A DNA stretch of 64,000 bases from Symbiodinium natans (taxonomy: Eukaryota; Sar; Dinophyceae; Suessiales; Symbiodiniaceae). Of this stretch, positions 31,501-41,068 are shown piece after piece; position 1 is the stretch's first letter; each line of letters begins with the position of its first letter. The stretch is taken from contig CAJNDS010002298.1 in NCBI GenBank assembly GCA_905221605.1, positions 10,001 through 74,000 on the forward strand, written 5' to 3'. The position numbers and the translations under genes are program-made. The notes beneath the pieces were generated by a model. That model did not search any database, had not been told where the DNA came from, and was given only the letters and a program-made list of their open reading frames with translations.

Positions 31501-33611
31501 GCCATTGCATCATCCATCCTATCCTCGCTGACGCTCCCGTCCATGATCCGACTCATCTCTTTCAGCTCCTGCGACAGTGTTGTCTTGGTATCTATCTGCT
31601 GCGATTCTATCCAACCCTTCCAGTGCTTCACCTCCTCCTCGCATTCCACCAATCTCTTGCTCACGACGTCCGCCTTTTCCGCTGAGCTATTAGCAATTGC
31701 ACTTGCACATTCGCTTGCCACCTTAAGCTTGGCTACGTCGGTCTGCGTGTCCACAACCACCGTCTGCAAGTCATCTATCCTGCCATCTATCTCTCCCAAC
31801 GACGACTTGTCCGGATCAGCAGGAGCTCTCATCTTTGCCCGCCTGGGTGGGGATGATGTTGCCCTCATTTCGTCGTTCCTGCCTCGTCCTTCAGGAGGAG
31901 TATCGATCCCGAAATGCTCGTACTGCCCACCTATCCCAGGAGATCGTGGAGCCGGGGATCGATTGCCCCATCCTTCGCTACCCTGATCCGGGGTGATCAT
32001 TCCTGCCTGATGGATCGGTCCCCCAATTTCTGTCGATTTCGACTTCTTCGCTGCGGGGACGCTCTCGGCTATCTGGTTCATCTCCTTAACGGCCTGCTCC
32101 GCTCGTTGCTTACGCAGTCCCTCATCCGTCTTGCCTATCTTGCTGGTGGTACCAACTCCATTTTCCGATCCACCCGGGCTATCCCTCTTCAATGATGTAG
32201 ATCGACCACCTGAGTGCCCACTATCCGACCCCATCGACATCTTTCGTGACCTGTCTTTCTCTACCCCTGCGATCTCGGCACCATATATCCCAGCGTTCCA
32301 CCGTTCCTGCGAATCCGATTGCATCGTCATGGGCGTTGATCCAGGCTCTCCTGGCCCCTGATCTGTGAAGAACTTCGCAAAGTCCATGTCAGTGATGACC
32401 CCCGTTTCCTCGAGCGTGCTCCGGATTCCATGGGATCCCCACTCTATTCCGATCGTCGTAGTCTGACCCATCCCCACATCTTTCAACGCTTCAATGTTCC
32501 CGCCTGGTGATGCCTCCGAGAGACCCGTAGATGAAAATACAGACAGTGCTCTATCATCGCTCTCACTGACCACGTTCTGCGCTACCGCTGACGATCCCTT
32601 AGCTATCAACTCCAGGTCTGTAGGATCGGCACCGACATTCCCAATCATGGTCGCACTATTCGAATACACTCCTGGAACGAGATCATCTCCATTCCCTCTG
32701 CCCATCCAATGTCCGCTATCCGCACTTCTCGTTCGATCGCCCTCCGCACCGAGCTCGCCACTAGGCATCATCGCATCTATTCCATCATCATTCCTCCTGA
32801 TCGTCCTATCATGATCTGACGATGATGACACTGCAAGACTATCCACTCTGTCCTCGATCGCCATTTCTAACCTGGAACCAGTGATTCCCTTGGCACCTCC
32901 CGTTGACTCGTAATTCGTCCCGTGGGACACAGGCTCGGAGGGGATGACGAACGGTCCCTCTTCCATCCTTTCATCTATTCCAGCCAGATCCTCGATAGCA
33001 AGCGTCGGAGTCCTAGCGTTTCCCGCTTCTATCCCACCTCTTCCGGCCCTATACTCATTTAAATCTGTAGCTCCCATAACTGGATCAAACACTACAGGAC
33101 GGCTTGCAAGCGTGCTGAGCTGCATTACGGCATCCCCTCTATCTGCTATCGACGGGATTGCGAGCAACTCCTGCAATCCTTCGTCTGCGTCCCTCCCCTG
33201 AATGCCCGACGTGTCCGCTATTCCGGCATAGCCCAGTCCTCCCGACCTCCCCACACTATCCATCGCCGCCACGATCTCCAAGTTTCTATCCGTCAGTCCT
33301 GGGGGTGGTCCTGACACTAACATATTATTCGCAGCACTCGACCTGATGTCTACAGTAAGCGGTCCTGAGAAACTGAGGCCGAGGCGATCTCTATCAGCAC
33401 TGCTATCCATCTCCATTCCCGTCCTTCCACTATTCCGTCCGTCGTCGATGAAGTTCACGTTCTCGGCGTCGGCTATGCTTCTCACATGACTATCGGCAGC
33501 GGCCACATCCTGATTGACCGCAGTGACCTGGTCCTCGAGAAATCTATTCCCTACTCCCAATACATCACTATCGCTAGACTCACTGCTCCCAATGCTATCA
33601 CGTGTGGACAT
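28488..33611 (-). CDS. Gag-like polyprotein with zinc fingers (1707 aa)
   Basis: The ATG at 33611 is the first in this frame and leaves a leader of only 123 nt after the LTR. The N-terminal ~570 residues are Ser/Gly/Asp-rich and disordered-looking. Coiled coils fall at about 600-813 and 1047-1157. A treble-clef-like cluster (CPVC... CQGC... CGNC... H... CMLC) lies at about 1218-1257, and a helical capsid-like region with the usual LFSGLKRA-type helices at about 1307-1525. Two CCCH fingers close the protein: C-x7-C-x6-C-x3-H near 1614 and C-x8-C-x4-C-x3-H near 1650. Copia Gag proteins are typically a few hundred residues with one CCHC knuckle, so the length, the RING/B-box-like cluster and the CCCH type are unusual. 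The role inferred is particle assembly and RNA binding in the cytoplasm. Confidence 0.82.
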   Translation of the reverse strand: MSTRDSIGSSESSDSDVLGVGNRFLEDQVTAVNQDVAAADSHVRSIADAENVNFIDDGRNSGRTGMEMDSSADRDRLGLSFSGPLTVDIRSSAANNMLVSGPPPGLTDRNLEIVAAMDSVGRSGGLGYAGIADTSGIQGRDADEGLQELLAIPSIADRGDAVMQLSTLASRPVVFDPVMGATDLNEYRAGRGGIEAGNARTPTLAIEDLAGIDERMEEGPFVIPSEPVSHGTNYESTGGAKGITGSRLEMAIEDRVDSLAVSSSSDHDRTIRRNDDGIDAMMPSGELGAEGDRTRSADSGHWMGRGNGDDLVPGVYSNSATMIGNVGADPTDLELIAKGSSAVAQNVVSESDDRALSVFSSTGLSEASPGGNIEALKDVGMGQTTTIGIEWGSHGIRSTLEETGVITDMDFAKFFTDQGPGEPGSTPMTMQSDSQERWNAGIYGAEIAGVEKDRSRKMSMGSDSGHSGGRSTSLKRDSPGGSENGVGTTSKIGKTDEGLRKQRAEQAVKEMNQIAESVPAAKKSKSTEIGGPIHQAGMITPDQGSEGWGNRSPAPRSPGIGGQYEHFGIDTPPEGRGRNDEMRATSSPPRRAKMRAPADPDKSSLGEIDGRIDDLQTVVVDTQTDVAKLKVASECASAIANSSAEKADVVSKRLVECEEEVKHWKGWIESQQIDTKTTLSQELKEMSRIMDGSVSEDRMDDAMAPQLTEGAMQLARRMRRQVENVKVLKTSVTTRLKGVEERLSTAEHSADIAKQSTGTKITTLETGLNEVRRGIGVVFSSMQMRHENGTWKNERLDKVETVLNRQWDQIKIAGEELRKLKSKGSQKAGTDTASSSHCNSQGKGPGCGCREPGEGHGTCIDGAVRGETKKLSEVVLAQKEHIMTVAREVIKNRKSVAEIVANMTKVHKTCENVAARTDRMDEKRNGEQAWVKDTVRKMEKTMESMSSRMIDEQKRVTGEFILVNARIDESARNEGVGKMRGNSAEIGKPPTMSRGRDSHGGSGGADGRARSDNARGIETSRPESAGPVVDRRIENRCIVLEQQVTKITSQLQGLTTVNERIVRENASLLSEIESMKGENKGVTESAARMVRDSRDEISKMRADLDLRGREMIELKEKNEQLEAMVREYERRLEQVKRNDSLKAELDSMWHRIGEIGKQSSEYAMPAPGAGGASNAGSARPSAGATPAPSSFGDRREHGRKDRQGDGGLLGEETRIRRCPVCVRQAEMMIACQGCGREVCGNCYEYHDDLCMLCSTDRRGCDAGGYAGTGLPRPQSGRDREGDDARFRNPVGGGYSTFKDTRGMEKCNEISIAKEPSSGEVGLWLGDVAHTAKAAYLYDGDYAYTQVLRVRERSEAMIDMELKYPALENQLFSGLKRAIKSESLSAKVKMEMYKTQQVGDGKPMTAMRLLTLIVKHVEIPIAKESQVLYDGLSSTKVMTFPGKPEEEALEEFMTRWDLAHTNLIGLKGNTWSEQQLGWMLHSKVQRVQVLNHDIEAWRLLPDEAKTHTWLRKRIKDRLDMWRADKNIDEASMRVSRQAFTSGYAAMPAQQGSYRAPVNRRSAYADDRPRSSSPAGGNSCGRGISVGRGRDGLSQAGRADDPKNRYGSKSPFGKRGVCYPYTRGTCPMTAADCKHSHDIYLYSQAEEVLKKAGYCFEHFRYGSCRNDKCKMLHEAIPNSIREAFETVEIEQKETRPSSPHADGEGPSFR

Positions 33612-33720
33612 TGCTGCAGTCAACGAACACAAGTGACAAATGCGGAAAACTTCGCTATGCAAGTGGTACCTCTTCGCTATACCAAGAAAACTTCTCGAAC
33701 AACTCGTCCAGGCCAAGCAA

Positions 33721-33734
33721 CAAGGCTCTTAACC
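33721..33734 (-). promoter_or_regulatory. Primer-binding site matching tRNA-Lys(CUU) anticodon arm
   Basis: Directly downstream of the 5' LTR the sense strand reads GGTTAAGAGCCTTG. Its complement, CAAGGCTCTTAACC on the plus strand, reads as an anticodon stem (CAAGG), loop with CTT anticodon, and the start of the 3' stem (CC), as in plant-type tRNA-Lys(CUU). It does not match a tRNA 3' CCA end. Drosophila copia is primed by the 5' half of initiator tRNA-Met, cut in the anticodon region; the register here is the same. The tRNA identity is from memory of lysine tRNA sequences. Confidence 0.7.
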
Positions 33735-34440
33735 TGTGCGAAGTGTCCAAACCAATGAAAACTTGCGCAACCCGTTCCAGTAACTAGCTCAGGCCACACG
33801 AGGAGAAAGAAGTTGTATATTTACAGTTGTAGGTTGTAATGTTGCACCAGAAGTAACAGTATCCCTGTCAACGGGGAACTCAAGGTAGCTAGCCAATCGT
33901 TCCGAGCCACTCCCGACGTTAACTATCGGAAGGATCCCCAGAGTTGCTATCTCCAGGGGGTGGTAACCTATCGCTCTAGATGTATCCACTAGCCGTCCGG
34001 CTGCGTGTTGTACACCTATCCCGATATTCACCTGAACAGCCACCTGCCCTCAGTATCCTCCGGCCTCCGGCTATGAGTTGTAAAGAGAACAGATAGCTAT
34101 CCCGAGGTTAGGGAAAAGGATCTATTCCTCGTCAACGCCCGACCCTTTTGGCTCCTCTTTCCTCCGGATGCGAGTTGGCCAATCAGGTCCACGACGTACA
34201 GGAACACTATCCACGGGGGCGAAAACTGTACAATACAGGCTGCTACAGAACTAAGAAGGGCCCTTCTTGAGCAGCTTACAGCTGCGACCGGACACAGGAT
34301 TGATCTTCTATCCACACGCGTCCACGATGAAGTCGGTAGTCTATCCCTGGTCCGCCATCAAGAAAGGGTCTAAACCCGAAATACATGTACAAGTCAAACT
34401 AGCACCCCATGGAATTGACCTGACCTCTTTGTGCTAAACA
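33735..34440 (-). repeat. 5' LTR (right copy in window)
   Basis: Identical to 6267-6972 over all 706 bp. In sense orientation this is the upstream LTR, which should drive transcription into Gag. It begins TGTTTAGC and ends CGCACA on the sense strand, directly followed by the primer site. Confidence 0.95.
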
Positions 34441-34445
34441 GAGCA
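34441..34445. repeat. Target-site duplication, right copy (GAGCA)
   Basis: GAGCA directly follows the terminal CA of the right LTR and matches 6262-6266. Confidence 0.93.
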
Positions 34446-34478
34446 CTTCGTGTCGAACTCGTCCACGCACCCTGCAGA

Positions 34479-34494
34479 ACCCTAAACCCTAAAA
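34479..34494 (-). repeat. Short CCCTAAA telomere-type tract near the insertion site
   Basis: Two CCCTAAA units, followed by degenerate CCCTAAA/CCCTCAA variants to about 34565. The tract begins 34 bp from the target duplication. Confidence 0.65.
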
Positions 34495-34675
34495 GTCGTT
34501 TAGCCTGAAAAGCCCTCAACCCTCAAAAGCCCTAAACCATTCTCACCTTAGGCCCAGAAAACCCTAAGTTGAGAATCACGAGATTACTCGGAGCTTATAG
34601 GGGGTGGAAAGCCCCGATACCCCAAACTTAAAACCCCAACACCTAAGGCAATCGAAAGCCAGACCCAACCTTCAA

Positions 34676-34679
34676 CCCC

Positions 34680-34710
<31 letters not shown>

Positions 34711-34715
34711 AAAAA
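34676..34715. repeat. C25-A15 homopolymer tract
   Basis: A run of 25 C followed by 15 A. Exact lengths are prone to sequencing error. Confidence 0.8.
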
Positions 34716-35137
34716 CTAAGCCACAAAGCCGAGAATGCTTGAACCGTGACCCCTAAACACCGTAAAACAGCCGGAAGCCTGAAAACCCTTCACCAACCGT
34801 CAGCTAGCCCCTCGAGCCCCTCTTGTATGTTCGGGCAATTGAACGGGGGGAACCACAGGCTAAGAATACGACAACCAGCGCATTAGACAATTTCACCACC
34901 GCCACCCACCAACGGCCGGACTCGCCTTCGGAAAAAAATCGGGTTGGTGCTGTTGTGCTGCCAAGTTGCCGAGAGGCAGCCATCATCGACCTCACACAGG
35001 GAAGAATCTTCGGAGAGACCAACTCTACGGGCTTGCGCCGCTGCAAAGCAGTTCCGCAGAGCATCTTTGAAAAGCTGCAGATGTCGATGATCCGGAGCTG
35101 CTATTCAACGACCCCGAACAGCATTTTTTGCGGTCTT

Positions 35138-35189
35138 CATTCTCTGTTCCGGCGAGTAGTTCTCATTCTCTGTTCCGGCGAGTAGTTCT
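35138..35189. repeat. 26-bp tandem duplication
   Basis: CATTCTCTGTTCCGGCGAGT and the next six bases occur twice, head to tail and without mismatch: 35138-35163 and 35164-35189. Confidence 0.85.
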
Positions 35190-35560
35190 CATCTTTTCCG
35201 ATTTTGCCCGGCCGCGTTTCTGATAAACCTCATAGTATGTGCTGTGGCGAACAATCAATCTAGTCAATCTGGAGTTGCAGGTCACGACATTCCCAAAGGC
35301 TGCCAAAGCCGCCAGAGGCCCAGCAAGGCCAGCGTCCGAAGGCTCGTCCATGCACGGAAAGCATGCAGGAAGCCTAGAAGGGAACGAGGTTTGGGGACTA
35401 CAAGGGCACTAACTTCGTTCAGAGGTCAGAGTCATGGCCATTAATACGGCTAATGAACGTAATAAATGAACGAAATGCGCCCTTGATTATCATGTGAGGT
35501 TCATTCGCTACGCGCGTTTGCTTACTTCATTCATATTTTCAATTGATTAATCCACATAAT

Positions 35561-35679
35561 ATTACTATTAATAACCGGACCTATACTATAATCAACTGGC
35601 CCGTAGGAAGCATATGATTTTATTATTCAAATATTACGGGCTAACACTTGAATCTTCTATAAGCCCGGTTAATTGTAAT
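35561..35679. repeat. AT-rich imperfect foldback (about 44-bp arms)
   Basis: Arms 35561-35604 and 35636-35679 are imperfect reverse complements (about 75% by eye, one small indel), separated by a 31-bp AT-rich loop. The outer ends are ATTAC/GTAAT and the inner ends CCCGT/ACGGG. The surroundings (about 35430-35700) are clearly more AT-rich than the rest. It resembles a small foldback or MITE, but no clear target duplication is visible. Confidence 0.55.
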
Positions 35680-37226
35680 GTTTTGGAAATCTTTTCACCC
35701 TTGGCATTTTGGGCAGCTGTGCCAGAGTTTAGTGTTGTGTTCTTTTGCGCTTTCTTGCGGAGACTCTTGAATGCACCCTGTACTGTGAAGCTGCCGAACC
35801 CACCCCAGTGACTGACACCAGGAAGCCGTGCTTGTGAGCATACTCGTCCAGCTGGAACTCCTTGTCACACGGGCTGCGCTGCTTCTTCTCGGAGGCTTCA
35901 AGATTTGGCACACAACAAGATCCAAAGACTGTGTTTCCTGCCTACTTTCATTCCACAAGTCTGTACAGCACGGAGCTGTAGAGTCTTAATCTCTTGAAAT
36001 TGATGCAACATGCGCACTGGTCTGCGCTAGCGCCCTGGCCTTCGGCCCCAGAAGGACAGCCAAGGAGTCCTTTTCATGGGCGACTCCGAGCTTTGACAAT
36101 TTGAGCGAGCTTCAAGGATCATGCAGTTCAAGGGCATTTATTTTTTGAGGCGCATGAAAAGGCCCAAACTTGGCACTCACAACATGCTCTCTAAGCGGGA
36201 GGGCCCCTTGGGAGAAGGGAATGGGCGAGGGCAACTCCTTCAAGCCTGCATGTGTTGGCTGCGCCTTGCTCTGTTCCTATACACTCTGGGGGTGCGCCTC
36301 AGTAGGCCGCGCCAGGCGCAGCAACAGGACGCAAACGACTGCGCCAACGGCGTAGCAAGTCGTCATCACTCCGACGAACCTGTTGCATGTTGGGACGACT
36401 AACCATGACTGATCAGACGAATTTCCCATCTGATGACTGGGCCCGGGGTTGAGGCGATGGATGTTGCATCTGTGCAAGGCGCACGCAAGGTACGTTTATC
36501 AGAATCCTATATAATTTATATCAGATTGCTTTGGGGCTGCCTGGCAAGTGTCCAAAGTCGCACAGTTCTTAGCAATTTGAAGCCCTGAGGACATGGGATA
36601 CCGTTCCACTTGGGCTCTTGGTTCCTTTTCTTCGCACGAGATTGACCAATGAACTGCTCAACAATCGAGCAGTGCTCTGCCAAGCCGCCGATGCTCGACG
36701 CGTGCTTGCAGAGTCAGAATCAAGGCGGTGGAAGCTCCAGCTATCAATGCCTGAGCATTCCAGACATTCTAGATCCACGAAAGGAGCGTTCATAGTCGTC
36801 TCGGTCGCGTATCCGCATGTGCTGTTTACGAGCGTGTTCGAGCAAAGCACCTCTTAGTTCTCGCATTGCCTTTTTGTGAGCCAAAAGAGGCATCAACGAC
36901 ATTTCCCAATACCATGTTAAGCTCCAAACCATTCCTTTAGTAGAGGGCTGCAGGGCACTGGGGTCCGATGAGCTCTCTCTCTCTCCCTAACAGCCTGACT
37001 CTCAGAGGAGTTTCAACTTTCACACTGTACACTGTTTCGAACCCCTCGACCGAATGTGCTCACAGAACTCATTGCTAGAAGTCTCACAGAGTTCATCAGT
37101 TGCGGAGGGGGGCCATCGTAAAGAACGCCACGAACTGCGACGGGACTCCTGCGGTGCAACGCGTGTTTGAACAGCACAACAGAAGAGACAAGCGCGTGGC
37201 TTCGGACTGTTTAGCCTTTTTTCGAA

Positions 37227-37361
37227 ATGCAACACCCACCGAAAAGCCTAATTCTCACCAACATCGGGGTCGACCAGAGGCCGACGGAAGCCTTCGTGAT
37301 GCACGTGTTCCGGGGGATCGGGGACGAGCAGTTTATCAATGACGATATTATGCCCCTGTAG
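37227..37361 (+). CDS. Small ORF or terminal exon, hypothetical (44 aa)
   Basis: ATG at 37227, ending in tandem stops TAG TAA at 37359-37364. The peptide has balanced, protein-like composition, including NIGVDQRPTEAFVMHVF and GIGDEQFINDD, unlike the low-complexity frames nearby. An AG at 37245-37246 could be a splice acceptor, making this a last exon. I do not recognise the protein, and chance is a serious alternative. Confidence 0.22.
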   Translation: MQHPPKSLILTNIGVDQRPTEAFVMHVFRGIGDEQFINDDIMPL

Positions 37362-38633
37362 TAACCCTCCAAGAAGAAAGAGCCAGGAAACAGCTTGTAT
37401 CCGCTTATCACAGCCATGCGGATGCAAAGGCGGGAGGTGTGTCGGTTCGTCATGCAGACTTGTGGGGAGGTCCCCCTCTGCCCATATCAGCAGCTGTTGC
37501 AACCCACGTGCCGTGTGTAGGTCCAATATAGGTCCTCATTTTAGGTCAGAAGCCGAGGCGTCCTCGTCTTGCATCGACAATGCCTGCCAGCGCCAACCAG
37601 ATTCCTGAGCCACAAGAGGCCTTCCACTCTCAGTCTCACAAATGGACACTCATTTACGCAATGGTCCCGAACTGACAAGCAAGCTTCGAGCGCCCCAGAC
37701 CATCGAGTGCTCGCCGTTATACTCCTGCCGATGTGAGCTCGGTGCACTACGCACATCAGCCAACTCTGAACCCTCAGTCTCACATGTATGCTGGCTAGGT
37801 GTGTCTATATACATATCTACTATATAGACAGTATGTTACCGTAGTCCTCCCCCCAAGGCCCTGAAAATGCAATTCGAGCCCGATGGCATGTTGGATGGAG
37901 AAAGGACGGTAAGCCCTTCCTCCCCTCAAAGATGGAGTCCTGTTGCAAATCATCTGTACAAGGTGCCCGCACCCACGCACACCCACGCACGCTCCCCGTG
38001 TCCTCGTTTTGACACCATCGTGAACACACGAGACGCACGCTCTCCTCCTCCCCAACCCCAAGAGACACTGGGCCCTCGTTCTGCAAACGCAGCAAAAGGT
38101 TTCAGGGGCCGCCGAAAGTTGAAAGCCCAACATGACAAAACTAGTAGGTCGGGCTTGGACAAGGGGAGGCTGGAAGCCTTTCAAAGTCGGGCACCCCTCC
38201 ACTTCCACCTGGATAGTGAGCATCTAGATTGTATCTCTATGGCATAGACTCTATGGTCTTCCCTCCGAGACCTCGGGATTCTCGGGAAAAGGGCTGCGCA
38301 AGCTCTGTCACGTCTCACAGGATTTTCTGTTGGGTCTTTAGACGCGACACTCTGTGTGTGTCTCTTTTTACACTTTGCGCAGGCTTCGCAGCTTAGCGCG
38401 GTTCAACTTTGGGTGCCCCGGGCTCGGGCTCAACAGCTGGCCTCCAGAGAATCGATCGAGGGCGACTCGTCTATGGTCTGCTGAGGGAGGCGCTTCTCCT
38501 TAAGGCCGGGGGATGTGAGGTTTTAGGATCCGCAGTGCAAAGCCTCGCAATTTTTGGAATCCCAAATCTGTTGCTGCCACGCCGTGTTTGTGATACGTTT
38601 TTTTTGCTTTGTGTCACGAGGCGCCAAACCGAA

Positions 38634-38692
38634 CCAAGCCGAACCCAACCTAGTCCAACCAAACCAAACCCAATCCAATCCAACCCAAACAG
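38634..38692 (+). repeat. CCAAA/CCAAT/CCGAA pentanucleotide tract
   Basis: Degenerate tandem pentamers of the AACC(C/A) type. No coding signal. Confidence 0.6.
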
Positions 38693-39183
38693 TGTCGCAC
38701 ATGTCGCAGCTGTCTGAGACTGATAGCTCAGCTTCTTTACAGCTCTCGGGAGAACTTGCTGCTTCAGAAGGCCCTAGGCTACTGGAACTTGGCAGGTTGG
38801 CATCTACGTGTGGCCCGGTGGCGGTGACGATCTTCACGTTGTGCTGCTGACGGAGATTATCGAGCGACCTGAATGGCACTGGGGCACTGTTCTTCATCTG
38901 CCCGTCATCCATCAAACCCTCAAAGTCCGGCAACTCTGCGCTCAAAGAGCTTGGATGAATTGCACTGAGCACAAGCTATCGCTAGACCGAGGTTCAGGGC
39001 TTGTAGGTTTGCACAGCGCGTGATTGGGATTGGGAATCTTCCCGCCTTTCACCCTGGAGGGTTTAGGCTTGGGTGCGAGTGCCGGGCCGAGAATATTACC
39101 TGCACTCCAGAATGCATTGGCAAATTCCGGGGGTTCGAGTAGTCCTATGGGGGCCACAAGAATCACAAGAAGCAAAAGCATTT

Positions 39184-39201
39184 GGGGGGGGGGGGGGGGG
39201 G
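39184..39201 (+). repeat. G18 homopolymer
   Basis: Run of 18 G, followed 20 bp later by a short TTTAGGG tract at 39222-39238. Confidence 0.8.
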
Positions 39202-40555
39202 CCCGAGCCCGAGACCATACATAGGGTTTAGGGTCAGGTTTGTAGCTTTTTTTCATTCGGGTTTTTGGACGGGGGTTGTGCCAAGCAATGACCAGACTTA
39301 GAATGAACTCGACCATCGTCAGCATAGGGCTGCTTCGTGGCGTGTGCGTCTTCTTGTTGGCTTGTGACTGGGAAGCAGAGCGCAGTGAAGATTGCAAGGG
39401 ATCCTCGTTAGACGTCAGCTGTGTCAAAGTAGGGACAAGAGGGGACCGTGATTCAGAACCACAGCTTCCGCTGGATCGAAACCTGCTATTCAAGCGTTGC
39501 TTTCTACTCGTGCAACTTTGAGGTCGAGATCTGCGCCGGTGCTATTCCCGGAAACCGTCCGAATATCTGAAACTCTCTGCACCAATCGAGGTCCTGCGAG
39601 CTAACAGAGCGGATCCTGAGCTCAGCAAAGTTTTGGGTGAAGCAACATGAAGCCAGCAGAGAGCATAGCAGGGCTTCAGCCTACCAGCATCGTCGTCTCG
39701 CAATACTCCCCTTCAGACTTACGGTACAGAGTCGGCATCGGGAAGCAATCTGTTCACCTCTTTCAAATTCCCCCGAATCGAAGCTCTTGTAAATGATTCC
39801 CGTTGAATCAGAAACGTGGGGGGGCGGGCATGTCCTCGAAGACCTTCTCTCCACAGTCATTTGGCTTGCGTCAGCAAAACTGCCATCCGAGTCAAACCGC
39901 AAAAACTATGTCAAACTGTATACTGTAGTCAAACTGTGTCAACGGAGCCTTCGCCCCTTCGACAAGTTGCTGCGGGCTCCTGGAGAAGCTGCAGCCGCTG
40001 TGTTTCTCCGCAACAGATTGGGTATGGCTCCGCCGCTCCTGACGAAGATGACCAAATCACATATGCAAATTCAAGAAAAAGCCGCCGCTGGACATCCTTG
40101 CAACAAACGACATGCTTCAGGGGCTTTGCCCGCAGACTGGGCCCACTAGGCCAGCTATGAGTTGCGTAAAGACGAAAACTGCAAGTGGCCAGCCTGGCGC
40201 CTTCTGCAGGCTGCGTGAAATAAACTTTCACAACAAGCGCAGGATCTCAGGCGTGCCACTCTCCAAATTGAAGCTATAACCGGTCTCTTTGGCCTCTCAT
40301 TGACATTGCATCCACATCTAACCTTGCTATTCATGTTGTCTCGCACTTCATGCGAAAAATGCCCGCAAGCCTTGTTGCCACACAGTGGAACTTGCAACCT
40401 CACTTCCGAACTTCTTTCATCCCTGCAGCTCCGCCGGCATGATGCTCACCATGTTCCGTGAGTGCCGACTTTGGCCTTGGAAACAATATAAGTTGAAGGT
40501 TTTCACATGAGTGAAAATCAACGGAGGGACTTCAAGTTACTTCCAGCTACTTTCC

Positions 40556-41018
40556 CCACTCTCATTGTCATTCTTATTTTCTTTCTCGTTCTCGTTCTCG
40601 TTCTCTGTCTCCTTCTCCTCCTCCTCCTCCTCCTCATCTCCCTCCCTTCCCCTCTCTCCCTCGTCTCTCTCCCTCGTCTCTCTCTCCCTCGTCTCTCTTC
40701 GTTTCTCTCGTCTCCCTCCCTCCCTCCCTCGCTCTCTCTCTTCTTCTTCTTCTTCTTCTTCTTCTTCTTCTTCTTCTTCTTCTTCTTCTTCTTCTTCTTC
40801 TTCTTCTTCTTCTTCTTCTTCTTCTTCTCCGGGGCCTGAGGAAGGGTCTCCCCCCCCGCGCACTGGGCGCGCCCAGCCACGCAGTCCGGTTATATTGGGC
40901 CCCGAAAAGCCAGCAAGCAGCCAATCGACTCGTAACACAATAGGGGTAAGTGTTTGTACTCCCCAAAGACCCCTTTCGCCCCAACTGCACACGCGCGCTT
41001 GCCCCTCCTTGTCTCTTC

Positions 41019-41068
<50 letters not shown>

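Larger units (their letters stand above)
6267..34440 (-). mobile_element. Giant (28.2 kb) Copia-type LTR retrotransposon
   Basis: The unit has two 706-bp direct LTRs (6267-6972 and 33735-34440) that I compared line by line and found identical, each TG...CA, with a 5-bp GAGCA target duplication. Sense is the minus strand. Order along the sense strand is LTR, tRNA-type primer site, Gag, protease plus methyltransferase-like, integrase plus oxygenase-like, two giant unrecognised ORFs, about 0.8 kb non-coding, polypurine tract, LTR. Protease before integrase, and the FLGY-type segment after the integrase, are Copia-like. Identical LTRs and five long frames without visible inactivating breaks indicate a very recent insertion. 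Reverse transcriptase and RNase H are not recognisable, so the element may depend on an enzyme supplied in trans, or that part may be lost in the 100-N gap. Most Copia elements are about 5 kb, so this one is more than five times the usual size. Confidence 0.95.
34446..40555. other. Non-coding host flank with simple repeats
   Basis: No convincing multi-exon or single-exon gene. It contains a CCCTAAA tract close to the insertion point, homopolymers (C25/A15 at 34676-34715, G18 at 39184-39201), a 26-bp tandem duplication, an AT-rich foldback, a small plus-strand ORF (37227-37361), a CCAAA/CCAAT pentanucleotide tract (38634-38692) and a short TTTAGGG tract (39222-39238). Most other frames overlap antisense frames and have no domain. 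Confidence 0.5.

Noticed and set aside
33717-33734. Primer site for initiator tRNA-Met
   Set aside because: The expected TGGTATCAGAGC-type sequence is absent; the lysine anticodon-arm match is better.
6262-34445. Integrated virus or endogenous viral element
   Set aside because: LTRs, tRNA-type primer site, 5-bp duplication and Copia-like protease-integrase order fit an LTR retrotransposon; no envelope or capsid gene of a known virus is recognisable.
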